A stretch of DNA of 20,242 nt from DATAMF01 sp964472565 (GTDB lineage: Bacteria; Chloroflexota; Anaerolineae; Aggregatilineales; Aggregatilineaceae). This document shows positions 1 to 7,182 of this stretch, one piece after another. The stretch is taken from assembly GCA_964472565.1 (NCBI GenBank), contig CAYYNB010000110.1:1-20242 (forward strand), written 5' to 3'. A program made the position numbers and the translations under genes. The first letter of the stretch is position 1. Each line of letters opens with the position of its first letter. The notes beneath the pieces were generated by a model. The model searched no databases. It saw only the letters and a program-made list of their open reading frames with translations, and had not been told where the DNA came from.

Positions 1-375
1 TTGTGCGATGATGGCGCGCCCCTCATCTACACTTCGGACAAAATAAAGTCCTTTGACGCCCGGAATCCGGCTCAGAAAGAAGTTGTGGAAAATATCGACG
101 ACGGTTTGGAACCAGAGCGTTCCCCCGACAAAGACCATCAGACCAATCGTTGGCCGGATCTCCTGCGCCAGATTTTCCATCCGTGCTAACGGGTTGGGCG
201 GAATCATCCGGGTTTTTCGCATATCAAAGAGCTGGTGAACCGTATAGTTAATTCCTTCAAGCAGGTCGTCATCTTCCTGCGAGGCCTGAAACAGTTCATC
301 CCAGGTCCAGACTTCTGAAAAGTCATATACAAGGACCGTGCGTTCGGAATTATCCCAACCAACGGTAATCGCCAT
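1..375 (-). CDS. Hypothetical protein, 3' end beyond window
   Basis: An open frame of 125 codons runs from an ATG at 375 down to base 1 without a stop, so the C-terminus lies outside the window. The start is supported by an AGGGG Shine-Dalgarno sequence about 8 nt upstream. The protein opens MAITVGWDNSERTVLVYDF, has an acidic stretch near residues 30-40 (QEDDDLLEG) and a hydrophobic segment near residues 75-95 (LMVFVGGTLWF). There is no signal peptide and I recognise no family. The hydrophobic segment could be a buried strand-helix core or a weak membrane contact. It lies downstream of the slipin gene on the same strand, but a hairpin at 463-490 separates them, so it is probably a separate transcript. 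I am confident that it is coding and have no basis for a function. Confidence 0.75.
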   Translation of the reverse strand, partial: MAITVGWDNSERTVLVYDFSEVWTWDELFQASQEDDDLLEGINYTVHQLFDMRKTRMIPPNPLARMENLAQEIRPTIGLMVFVGGTLWFQTVVDIFHNFFLSRIPGVKGLYFVRSVDEGRAIIAQ

Positions 376-462
376 GCTGTTTTCCCCTGACATACTGACA
401 AATCTAGTTTCATTAAATCAGAGGAAAACTTAAAGGCCATTAAAATTATGCAAATAAGGAGT

Positions 463-490
463 AAAACCGGGCAGGCTGTGCGGCCTGCCC
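463..490 (-). terminator. Probable intrinsic terminator after slipin gene
   Basis: GGGCAGGC (469-476) pairs with GCCTGCCC (483-490) around a 6-nt loop. Read on the minus strand, the 8-bp GC-rich stem is followed by GGTTTTAC. It begins 11 bases beyond the slipin stop codon. The T-tract is only four bases, so termination may be partial. Confidence 0.6.
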
Positions 491-501
491 CGCGTTCGCT
501 A

Positions 502-1278
502 TTACTCCCGTGCCTTGCGTTCCATGATCTTCATTAATGTTTCCAGCAGGTCAATCGGCATGGGGAAGAGAATCGTCGAATTTTTCTCCACGGCGATTTC
601 CGTCAGCGTCTGCAAATAACGCAGTTGAAGGGCTGCCGGTTCCTGGGACATAATGGCCGCTGCCTGCTGTAACTGCTGTGAGGCCAGCATTTCACCTTCA
701 GCGTGGATAATCTTCGCTCGTTTTTCGCGTTCCGCTTCCGCCTGCCGCGCCATCGCGCGCTGCATCTGCGGCGGCAGTTCCACATCTTTGATCTCCACGA
801 TGCTCACCTTGACGCCCCAGGGTTCAGTCTGTTCATCGATGATGTGCTGAAGATTCGTGTTCACCTGTTCGCGCTGGCTGAGCAAATCGTCCAGTTCAAC
901 CTGACCGATCACGCTGCGGAGCGTGGTCTGGGCGATCTGGAAGGTCGCGTCAGCGTAGTTCCGTACCGCGACCACCGCACGCCGGGGTTCCACCACCTGA
1001 AAATACGCCACCGCGTTTACGCCGACGGTCACGTTATCTCGCGTGATGCACTCCTGGCGTGGAATGTCCAGCGTCACCACGCGCAGATCAACTTTCACCA
1101 CCCGGTCAATTCCAAACGGCCACACAAAAAAGAGGCCCGGTCCTTTAACCGACTGAACCAGCCGCCCCAGGTGAAAAACCACGCCGCGCTCATATTCTTG
1201 CGCCATACGTACGGCAGACAGAATCAAAAATAAAGCGACGAACCCGGCCAGACAGCAGAGACTGAGAATAACTTCCAT
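502..1278 (-). CDS. SPFH/band-7 membrane protein, slipin (stomatin-like)
   Basis: A 258-residue protein with one N-terminal membrane helix (about residues 3-22) followed by the SPFH core. Core features are EYERGVVFHLGR, GPGLFFVWP, VTLDIPRQECITRDNVTVGV, the EL-DDLLSQRE segment and GVKVSIVEIKDVELP. A charged helical region (QRAMARQAEAEREKRAKII) and a conserved hydrophobic C-terminus (STILFPMPIDLLE) complete the slipin pattern. Family members form oligomeric scaffolds on the inner membrane and help organise membrane microdomains. The frame stays open upstream to 1389, but I place the start at 1278: AAGGAG lies 6 nt before this ATG, a TACAAT -10 lies just upstream, and the longer version would bury the membrane helix. 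Bacterial slipins often sit beside an NfeD protease gene; none is present here. Family assignment is secure, the precise role is not. Confidence 0.93.
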   Translation of the reverse strand: MEVILSLCCLAGFVALFLILSAVRMAQEYERGVVFHLGRLVQSVKGPGLFFVWPFGIDRVVKVDLRVVTLDIPRQECITRDNVTVGVNAVAYFQVVEPRRAVVAVRNYADATFQIAQTTLRSVIGQVELDDLLSQREQVNTNLQHIIDEQTEPWGVKVSIVEIKDVELPPQMQRAMARQAEAEREKRAKIIHAEGEMLASQQLQQAAAIMSQEPAALQLRYLQTLTEIAVEKNSTILFPMPIDLLETLMKIMERKARE

Positions 1279-1300
1279 AGTATGCTCCTTGAACAGTTTT

Positions 1301-1306
1301 ATTGTA
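1301..1306 (-). promoter_or_regulatory. -10 element of slipin promoter
   Basis: On the minus strand TACAAT is preceded by TGA, giving an extended -10 form (TGN-TACAAT). It lies about 22 bases before the ATG at 1278, so the leader would be short and include the AAGGAG site. No good -35 is seen at the normal spacing. Confidence 0.5.
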
Positions 1307-1470
1307 TCACTGACTGATGTTACGCACTTTGGATGTGGCTGAGGCCAACAAGGGGCTTGAGCGCCTTGCATCCGACTGGTGTGTAGCATCAGTTACGGAG
1401 TCAGTTCGCTAAAAGAACGTTCCTGATCTACATTATCTAGTGTAGAACATCTTATCTCTGGGAAAAAGTT

Positions 1471-3747
1471 ATGCCCTTACAAGCTTTTGCCGGACATTTG
1501 TTAGTGGTGGGCGGGCGTGCCGTCAGCATGCCGCCACCTGGTGCTTTAGCCGAAACCGCGCCCAAACGTGCTCCCCGCATCCGTGAAGGGGATACCTTTT
1601 TTATTCTGCTCACCCCTGTTGGGCAGGCTGCCGCGCCTGCCTCCTTTTTTGAGAACCTCGCGCGCCTTGCCGCCGACACCTATTTTAGCAGCAGCGGCGG
1701 CATCACCGGCGGACTTCGCGAAGCGATCACGACGGTGAACGGGCATTTAATCGCCTCGAATCAGCAGTCAGGCGACGCCCAAAAGGTCAACGCCTTGGCC
1801 CTGGTGCTGCACGGCGATGAACTTTACACCGCGCGCAGTGGGCAGGTTTTTGGCGCGCTTTGTCAGTCTGCCGCGCTGCTCACTTTTCCGGCTGATCGCC
1901 GCGATTCCCTGTCCATGAACCTTACCCCATTGGGCACAGGGCCGGACCCTGAAATTCAACTGGGACGTTATGCCGTTGCCGCCGGTCAGACCATGCTTCT
2001 TGCGGATATGGGCCTCTTGGAGGCCGACGACTCCGCGCTGGTGACCGCCTTGCAAGGCGACAGTGTGCGCGTTGTGCTCGATCAGATCAAGGGCCTCGCG
2101 CGCGGCAGCGCCTCCGCCACCGTGATTCAGTTTATCGAACCCGGCACGCCCGATCCTGAGCACCTTGCGCCGCAGAGCAGCACCCAGAAGTTCCGCGTGG
2201 AGCTGCCTTCGCCGCGCAGTTCAAAAGTACCTGGCGTGCCATCGGACGTATCGAACACCGCGCCGCCGCTTCCTGCGCGAACCGGGCGCACCACTACCGG
2301 CCAACTGCGCCCGCCTCCCGACGAAGACACAACAGGCCGCCGCGCCAAAGCCGCGCTGGAGCGTGTATCGGATATGGCATCAACCGTTGCGGATCGGTCA
2401 TCGCCTGCGGTCCAGAATTTCCCGGCGCTGCTCGTGTATGGGATTCGGCGTGTGTTACGTGCCCTGTTGAGCGGGGTGCTGGCGTTCCTCAACTTTTTGC
2501 AGCGCGCCCTGAATCAGGTGTTGCCCGCGCCCGATGCCGAAGGTCGCCAGGGCATCCCCACCAATATCGCCGTGATCATGGCGATTCTGATCCCGGTTGT
2601 GATTGTGGTCGTGGTGCTTGGCTTGTCTATGTCCAAACAGGGGCGCACCCAGTTTGAGATCGAACGTGATACCGCTGTCCAGGCCTACAATAAAGCCACT
2701 GAGTTAGACGAGCAGGCCGGGCCAACCTGCGAGATTCCGACTCTGCGCGCCAATTGGGTCGAGGTGCTCCGCTTGGCGAATAAAGCCGCCGAGCGCCGCC
2801 CCAATGACGAAACCCTCAACAAAATCCGGCTGGATGCGCAAAACTACCTGGATTGTTACGATGGGGTCGAGCGCCGCACCATCACCCTCCTGCACGAATT
2901 CCCCGCCGGCGCGGAACTGATCGGCCCGATTGTTAACAATGGGATTTATCTCTACACGCTGGATCGTGCCCACAGCGCCGTCTACTACGATATTCTCAAC
3001 GAGCGCCGCGACGGACTCAGCACGCGCAACGATGATCCGATCATCTATAAGGGGCAGGCGGTTTTTACCTACATTATCGGTGATATTTTCGACATCGAGT
3101 GGATGGAAGATGGCGCAACCGCTAACAAAAACGTGTTGATCGCTTTGGATCGGAATGGTATTTTGGCCGAATACTCCCAGACCTTTTTTTCTACCGCCCA
3201 ACAGTTGGTCACCACCGAATGGCAGCATCCGGTGGCGATGGCGGTTTTTGGCGCGAACCTCTATGTCCTCGATCCCCCGGCTAATCAGGTCTGGCGTTAC
3301 AAATCTGCCCCCGGTGAAAATCGCTACGTGGCTGCACCTGAATCCTATTTTGCCACCGAGCAGTTACCCGATCTGACCGGGGCGGTGGATATTGGCATCA
3401 GTGATAAAGGCGAACTCTACATTTTGTTTGAAGACGCCCACATCAAGAAATTTTTGAGCGGCGTGGAGCAGGGTTTTGAATATTCCAGCGTCCCCGGCGG
3501 CGCGCTGACCAGTGGAACCGCGCTCTTTGTGGACAACGATCCCATGTCCAGCAGTTTGTTCGTCGTGGATAAAGTCAGCCAGACGGTTTATCATACCTCG
3601 TGGGCGGGCAAGTTCCGCGGTGGGTTGCGTCCCCAGAACGATCCCGACGCTTTCCGTAATCTGTCGGGTGTGTATGCCGATCAAGTCACCAGCAACGCGA
3701 TCTATGTGGCGTCGGGTAACAAGCTCTACTACTTCCGGCGCAACTAA
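1471..3747 (+). CDS. Degenerate PP2C-like domain / membrane helix / beta-propeller protein
   Basis: A 758-residue protein in four parts. Residues 1 to about 222 resemble a PP2C-type phosphatase fold: GGLREAITTVNGHLI, an ALALVLHGDELYTARSGQ strand pair where phosphatases have a GDSR motif, and LLADMGL where they have SDGL. The metal-binding aspartates of a working PP2C, including the DGMGG motif, are absent, so catalysis is unlikely. Residues 225-300 form a Pro/Ser/Arg-rich linker. Residues 315-350 look like an amphipathic helix and 364-388 form one membrane helix. After a helical segment (about 392-465), residues 470-758 are strand-rich with repeats such as NGIYLYTLD, ANLYVLDPP, GELYILFED and SSLFVVDKV, typical of an NHL/SMP-30-like propeller. 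The layout suggests a cytoplasmic sensor or partner domain joined to an external propeller. The start has only a weak GGGA site. The LCP gene follows 81 bases downstream. Confidence 0.85.
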   Translation: MPLQAFAGHLLVVGGRAVSMPPPGALAETAPKRAPRIREGDTFFILLTPVGQAAAPASFFENLARLAADTYFSSSGGITGGLREAITTVNGHLIASNQQSGDAQKVNALALVLHGDELYTARSGQVFGALCQSAALLTFPADRRDSLSMNLTPLGTGPDPEIQLGRYAVAAGQTMLLADMGLLEADDSALVTALQGDSVRVVLDQIKGLARGSASATVIQFIEPGTPDPEHLAPQSSTQKFRVELPSPRSSKVPGVPSDVSNTAPPLPARTGRTTTGQLRPPPDEDTTGRRAKAALERVSDMASTVADRSSPAVQNFPALLVYGIRRVLRALLSGVLAFLNFLQRALNQVLPAPDAEGRQGIPTNIAVIMAILIPVVIVVVVLGLSMSKQGRTQFEIERDTAVQAYNKATELDEQAGPTCEIPTLRANWVEVLRLANKAAERRPNDETLNKIRLDAQNYLDCYDGVERRTITLLHEFPAGAELIGPIVNNGIYLYTLDRAHSAVYYDILNERRDGLSTRNDDPIIYKGQAVFTYIIGDIFDIEWMEDGATANKNVLIALDRNGILAEYSQTFFSTAQQLVTTEWQHPVAMAVFGANLYVLDPPANQVWRYKSAPGENRYVAAPESYFATEQLPDLTGAVDIGISDKGELYILFEDAHIKKFLSGVEQGFEYSSVPGGALTSGTALFVDNDPMSSSLFVVDKVSQTVYHTSWAGKFRGGLRPQNDPDAFRNLSGVYADQVTSNAIYVASGNKLYYFRRN

Positions 3748-3768
3748 TCGTCAGGTAATCAACAGGCG

Positions 3769-3793
3769 AACGCGGGCTGCAAGTCCGCGTTTT
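3769..3793 (+). terminator. Weak intrinsic terminator after the propeller gene
   Basis: AACGCGG (3769-3775) pairs with CCGCGTT (3785-3791) around a 9-nt loop, and the stem runs into a four-base T-tract. It lies 21 bases after the stop codon. It directly abuts the -10 of the next gene, so it may insulate the two transcripts only partly. Confidence 0.45.
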
Positions 3794-3797
3794 GCGT

Positions 3798-3803
3798 TAT
3801 AAT
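3798..3803 (+). promoter_or_regulatory. TATAAT -10 element for LCP gene
   Basis: A perfect TATAAT sits 26 bases before the preferred start at 3829. The first in-frame ATG (3802) overlaps this -10 and is therefore unlikely to be translated from this promoter. The -35 region falls inside the preceding hairpin and is not recognisable. Confidence 0.55.
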
Positions 3804-3828
3804 GCTCCCCGATCAGGAGAAAATGGTT

Positions 3829-5082
3829 ATGCGTATTCCTCAATGGTTTGTGATGGTGTGGGTGGTGGTCTTTGGTGTTACGGCGGTTTTGGCGTCCATT
3901 CTGACGCATCATTTTGTGCGTGATCGTGCTATCGAACTGGACAATGTGCTCAGCCTGCCGCGCCCGGCCCGCCCGCTTGATCTGGCCGACTATTTTGTCG
4001 ATCTCCTCAATCCGCCCGATGCGGCTCCTAAGACCAACGAGTTGATTATGCCGACGCTCACCCCTGAGCCAGCCGCGCCCACGCCCGAACCGACTCAGCC
4101 GCCCCTCGCGACAGAAGCAATGTCTACCGCCGAAGCCCTTCCAGCCGCTACCGTTGAAGTGCTTCCTGCTGTCACTGCCGAAGTTGCGTCCGTCGCCACC
4201 CCCGATCCGGCGGTAGTCCAGGCTGCGCCCCCCGTCTGGAACGATCCCCGCCGCGTCAATATCCTGCTGTTGGGCATCGATCAGCGCGCCGGTGAACAGG
4301 GACCGTTTCCCACTGATACCATCATATTGTTGTCGATTGATCCGGCAGGCCAAACCGCTGCCATGCTCACCATCCCGCGTGACCTCTGGGTAGACTATCC
4401 GACAGGGCAGACCGGGCGCATCAATGCCGCCAACATCATTGGCGATCAGGTGCAGTATCCCGGTGGTGGTGGCCCGGCGATGGCGGTCAAAACGGTTGAG
4501 CAGACGATTGGCGTCAAAATTCAGTTTTATGTGCTGATCAATTTTGAAGTGTTCACGGCGCTGATCGATGTGATCGGCCCAGTGGAAGTCTGTCCCAACG
4601 AACCGATTGATGATGACAAGTACCCCGATGGCAGCTATGGTTACATCACGATCCATTTTGATGCCGGTTGCCAGGACTTAGAGGCTGAACGCCTGCTCCA
4701 ATATGCTCGCACCCGTCACGGCGACAGCGATATTTCGCGCAGCAGCCGCCAGCAGGAAGTCATCCTCGCCGTGCGTGAAAAAGTCCTGACAACGGGTGGC
4801 ATCATCAAACTGCTGCCCCAGGCTCTCAATTTATGGGAATCCTTGCAGGCCAATTTCGCCACCAATATGACCTTTGACGATATGATGAGCCTCGCCCAAA
4901 AAGCCGAATCCATCCCGGAAGAGAATATCCGTCAAAGCCAGATTTCGTTCGGTGAAGTCCGCACCGGGGTAACGCCCGAAGGGGACCAGATTTTAGTGCC
5001 CATTCCCAGCGATATTGCCCTGCTCCTGAGCGATCTGTTCCGCCCCGCTGGAACGCCATCCTCGCGCCCCGAAGCGCAGTAA
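3829..5082 (+). CDS. LytR-CpsA-Psr (LCP) family cell-envelope protein
   Basis: A 417-residue protein with a short cytoplasmic end, one membrane helix (about 7-27), an external Pro/Thr/Ala/Glu-rich linker (about 62-137) and an LCP catalytic domain from about 143 to 310. Family motifs are clear: VNILLLGID with D151, PTDTIILLSID with D163, TIPRDLW with R184, and ARTRHGDSD-SRSSRQQ with R294, R296, D299, R304 and R307. LCP enzymes transfer undecaprenyl-phosphate-linked polymers to the cell wall or other acceptors outside the membrane; some relatives instead act in regulation. A second region after residue 320 ends in a Pro/Ser-rich tail. I chose 3829 because AGGAG at 3815-3819 lies 9 nt before it; ATG 3823 is too close (3 nt) and ATG 3802 overlaps the -10. 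In bacteria without teichoic acids the acceptor is unknown, so the substrate is left open. Confidence 0.92.
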   Translation: MRIPQWFVMVWVVVFGVTAVLASILTHHFVRDRAIELDNVLSLPRPARPLDLADYFVDLLNPPDAAPKTNELIMPTLTPEPAAPTPEPTQPPLATEAMSTAEALPAATVEVLPAVTAEVASVATPDPAVVQAAPPVWNDPRRVNILLLGIDQRAGEQGPFPTDTIILLSIDPAGQTAAMLTIPRDLWVDYPTGQTGRINAANIIGDQVQYPGGGGPAMAVKTVEQTIGVKIQFYVLINFEVFTALIDVIGPVEVCPNEPIDDDKYPDGSYGYITIHFDAGCQDLEAERLLQYARTRHGDSDISRSSRQQEVILAVREKVLTTGGIIKLLPQALNLWESLQANFATNMTFDDMMSLAQKAESIPEENIRQSQISFGEVRTGVTPEGDQILVPIPSDIALLLSDLFRPAGTPSSRPEAQ

Positions 5083-5094
5083 GGCCGGACCAAG

Positions 5095-5127
5095 AAAAAA
5101 AGGCTCAACTCCGGTTGGGCCTTTTTT
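5095..5127. terminator. Bidirectional intrinsic terminator
   Basis: An 8-bp stem (5102-5109 with 5114-5121, TCCG loop, one G-U pair) is flanked by seven A's on the left and six T's on the right. It works in both directions between the convergent LCP gene (stop 5082) and esterase-family gene (stop 5132). Confidence 0.88.
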
Positions 5128-5131
5128 ATTA

Positions 5132-6371
5132 TTATGCGTGAGCAGTGGGCAGCGGCGGCCCGCCCCGCTGGTAGCCCGTTGAGTCCAGCGCCACGAACCA
5201 GTCGAAATCCGTGAAGCTCTGCGGCGTGAGTGGAAAATATGAGAAGTTGACCGTGCTGCCGGATCGCACCGGGATCGCGGCGGTTTCCGCTTCCGAATGC
5301 CCCGCTGTCGGGAAAAAACGTCCCGGTCCCTGTGTCGCGGTCAGCATCGCTTCCAGCGTTCCCGCTTCCGGCTGTCCAATCTCATTCTCTGCCGAGACGC
5401 CGAGCGCCGATCCGATCACCACATACCGCGCCCCGAACATCGCGCTCAGATGCGCGCCCACCGGCCACCACGTGAGCAAATCCGGGCCAAGCTGCCATTC
5501 CGCTTGGCCGCGTTTCAGATGGCTGTTATGCGCGAACAGAAATACCTTTCCCCGGCTGCGTTCCACGATATACGCCACATTATCCGCCATCATCGCGTCG
5601 CGCATACCGAGCAGCCGCGCCGTTCGCTGCTCAGATACCCGCGCCAGTTCCGCGTGATAGTTCAATAACTGCCGCGCTTCCGCCGCATACTGTAAGGCTT
5701 CGCGGTGCGGTTCGGCGTCACTCTTCATCACCAGTTCAGGCCGCCGCATCTGGAGTTCAGCTATCAAGTCCTCTGTTGCGATGCGCAGCGCGGTTGCTTC
5801 CGGCGACAGGCCCACCGCCTGGGTATAGTCCATCATCGCCGCTGGATTTTCCCACGCTGCGTCGTGTCCTAGCAGCGGCTCAATCCGCTGGCGGTAGCTT
5901 TGGCCGCTTGTTTCATCCACCGCCGTCAGATAATCGAGCACAAACGCCAGCACCTGGCGCGGGCTGTCCGTCCCGGTCATTTCCGTTGGGCTGTCAAACC
6001 CATAAAACTGAATGGGGGCGGCGTGCTGTGCATTGTATGCCCGCATCCATTCCACCAGTTCCCGGTTTGCCTCAAGCTGCCCAAAACCATGACTGAAACC
6101 GGCGTCTTTGATCGCCTCATACGCATCCGGTCCCCGCCCGGCCACATAGTCATTGATCAGGTGCCCCTTCGGAAAACTGCTCTCCATCGCAATCGCGCTG
6201 AATCCATGCGCCTCGACCAGATGCTGAAAAATCCGGTTGCGCAGCATCAGAAAGTCCTCGCCGCCGTGCAGCGGTTCACCCAACCCCAACAGGTCTATCG
6301 GTTCGCGCGCCATCACCTTGTCGATAGCAGCGTTCAACGTTGCATCCATCGCAAACGGGATGCTTTCCTGC
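5132..6371 (-). CDS. Erythromycin esterase family protein, 5' end lost in gap
   Basis: About 413 codons are visible; the N-terminus lies in the run of Ns. Family features are GLGEPLHGGEDF followed by LRNRIF, EAHGFSAIAMESSF, IQFYGFDSP and FLFAHNSHLKRG. In the erythromycin esterase family, as I recall for EreB, the active site uses an E-x-x-H pair, an arginine nine residues after that His, and two histidines in an H-N-x-H motif. All are present here at the same spacing (E-P-L-H, then R in LRNR, then H-N-S-H). Ere enzymes hydrolyse the macrolactone ring of 14-membered macrolides, but the wider family is large and mostly uncharacterised, so macrolide resistance should not be assumed. An in-frame ATG at 6349 exists, but the upstream IPF segment also looks like family sequence, so the true start is probably in the gap. 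Codons read across the Ns are meaningless. Confidence 0.9.
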
Positions 6372-6471
6372 NNNNNNNNNNNNNNNNNNNNNNNNNNNNN
6401 NNNNNNNNNNNNNNNNNNNNNNNNNNNNNNNNNNNNNNNNNNNNNNNNNNNNNNNNNNNNNNNNNNNNNNN
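6372..6471. other. Assembly gap of 100 Ns
   Basis: Exactly 100 Ns, the usual placeholder for a gap of unknown length. It removes the 5' end and promoter of the esterase-family gene and possibly another small gene. Any reading frame that crosses it is an artefact. Confidence 0.99.
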
Positions 6472-6505
6472 TATATAGATATGACATTCCGCTGATTTTC
6501 GCAAT

Positions 6506-6521
6506 GCAAGTAATCACTTGC
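6506..6521. promoter_or_regulatory. Palindromic operator, site 1 (TetR-type)
   Basis: GCAAGT-AATC-ACTTGC, a perfect 6+6 inverted repeat with a 4-bp centre. The same half-sites recur at 6553-6568. It overlaps the left end of the proposed -35 and lies 80 bases before the TetR start codon. Confidence 0.75.
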
Positions 6522-6546
6522 TTGTAATTATTCTCCTGAGTATGCT
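6518..6546 (+). promoter_or_regulatory. Candidate promoter of the TetR gene
   Basis: TTGCTT (6518-6523) and TATGCT (6541-6546) are 17 bp apart. Each matches only part of the consensus. The position, touching operator 1 at its -35 and with predicted transcription start inside operator 2, makes this the most likely promoter and predicts autorepression. Confidence 0.45.
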
Positions 6547-6552
6547 TATCAT

Positions 6553-6568
6553 GCAAGTGTCCACTTGC
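6553..6568. promoter_or_regulatory. Palindromic operator, site 2 (TetR-type)
   Basis: GCAAGTG-TC-CACTTGC, a perfect 7+7 inverted repeat with a 2-bp centre. It shares both GCAAGT half-sites with operator 1, with starts 47 bp apart. It lies 32 bases before the TetR start and covers the predicted transcription start. Confidence 0.78.
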
Positions 6569-6600
6569 ACTCCGATTTCATTTACTGTGGAGCGGATAGC

Positions 6601-7182
6601 ATGTCGGCTGAAACATCAGATACCCGCCAGCGGATTATTGACGCGGCGCTGGCCCTGTTCGGTCAAATCGGTTTTGTGCGGGCCACCACCCGTGCCATTG
6701 CGGCGGCTGCGGAGGTCAACGAAGTGACTCTGTTTCGTCATTTCGGCAGCAAAAAACAGCTTTTGGCGGCGTGTGTAGCTTCTTTCAACAACCAGGGTTT
6801 TGCCGCCACCTTTACCCAGAAGCTGACCGGCGACTACGCGCGCGACATTTTCGCGATGGCTCAGACGCAAATCGCGGGGATGCTCGCTGGATTTGACCTC
6901 GTTCGGTTGCTGCTGTGTGATGTGCAGGAAATGCCCGACTTACAGCAGATTGCAGCCGCCGGGGCGCAGGGCAACACCGCCCTGGTCGCGGATTATTTCC
7001 GCCAGCAGATCGATGCCGGTGTGGTGCGCGCCGATCTCGATCCGTTGGCGTTGGCACAGGCTTTTGACAGCCTTTTTTCGTGGCCTGTCGTCATCGAAAA
7101 AGTGTTGGCGACGGGCCGCATCCCCTCCGATTCGCTCGTGCAGCAGTGGGTGGCTATTTTTGTGCAGGGTACTCGATCATGA
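6601..7182 (+). CDS. TetR/AcrR family transcriptional regulator
   Basis: A 193-residue protein, normal length for the family. The N-terminal DNA-binding domain shows TRQRIIDAALALFGQIGF, then the helix-turn-helix ATTRAIAAAAEVNEVTLFRHFGSK (about residues 28-51). The remaining helical domain (about 60-193) would bind an unknown ligand and dimerise. I chose ATG 6601 because GGAG at 6589-6592 gives an 8-nt spacing; the frame extends to ATG 6565, but that start would lie in operator 2. Two matching palindromes directly upstream strongly suggest that it represses its own promoter. Its stop overlaps the start of the next gene (ATGA at 7179-7182), so the two form a coupled pair and the membrane protein is a likely regulated target. 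The lost 5' region of the divergent esterase-family gene could also be under its control. Confidence 0.93.
   Translation: MSAETSDTRQRIIDAALALFGQIGFVRATTRAIAAAAEVNEVTLFRHFGSKKQLLAACVASFNNQGFAATFTQKLTGDYARDIFAMAQTQIAGMLAGFDLVRLLLCDVQEMPDLQQIAAAGAQGNTALVADYFRQQIDAGVVRADLDPLALAQAFDSLFSWPVVIEKVLATGRIPSDSLVQQWVAIFVQGTRS

Noticed and set aside
204..440. A 78-codon minus-strand ORF
   Set aside because: Out of frame with the partial gene at 1-375, which has a ribosome site and sensible protein composition.
703..1233. A 176-codon plus-strand ORF
   Set aside because: It lies antisense to the slipin gene, whose family motifs are clear; the translation is His/Arg-rich and unlike any protein family.
1415..1422. 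GAACGTTC palindrome near the propeller gene, considered as a LexA (Cheo-type) box
   Set aside because: The known box needs four bases between GAAC and GTTC; here there are none.
1427..1446. TCTACA/TGTAGA inverted repeat upstream of the propeller gene
   Set aside because: It may be a regulator site, but it is short with an 8-base centre, there is no second copy, and no promoter could be placed near it with confidence.
3751..4656. A 301-codon minus-strand ORF
   Set aside because: Shadow of the LCP gene; low-complexity Arg/Gly/His composition and no ribosome site.
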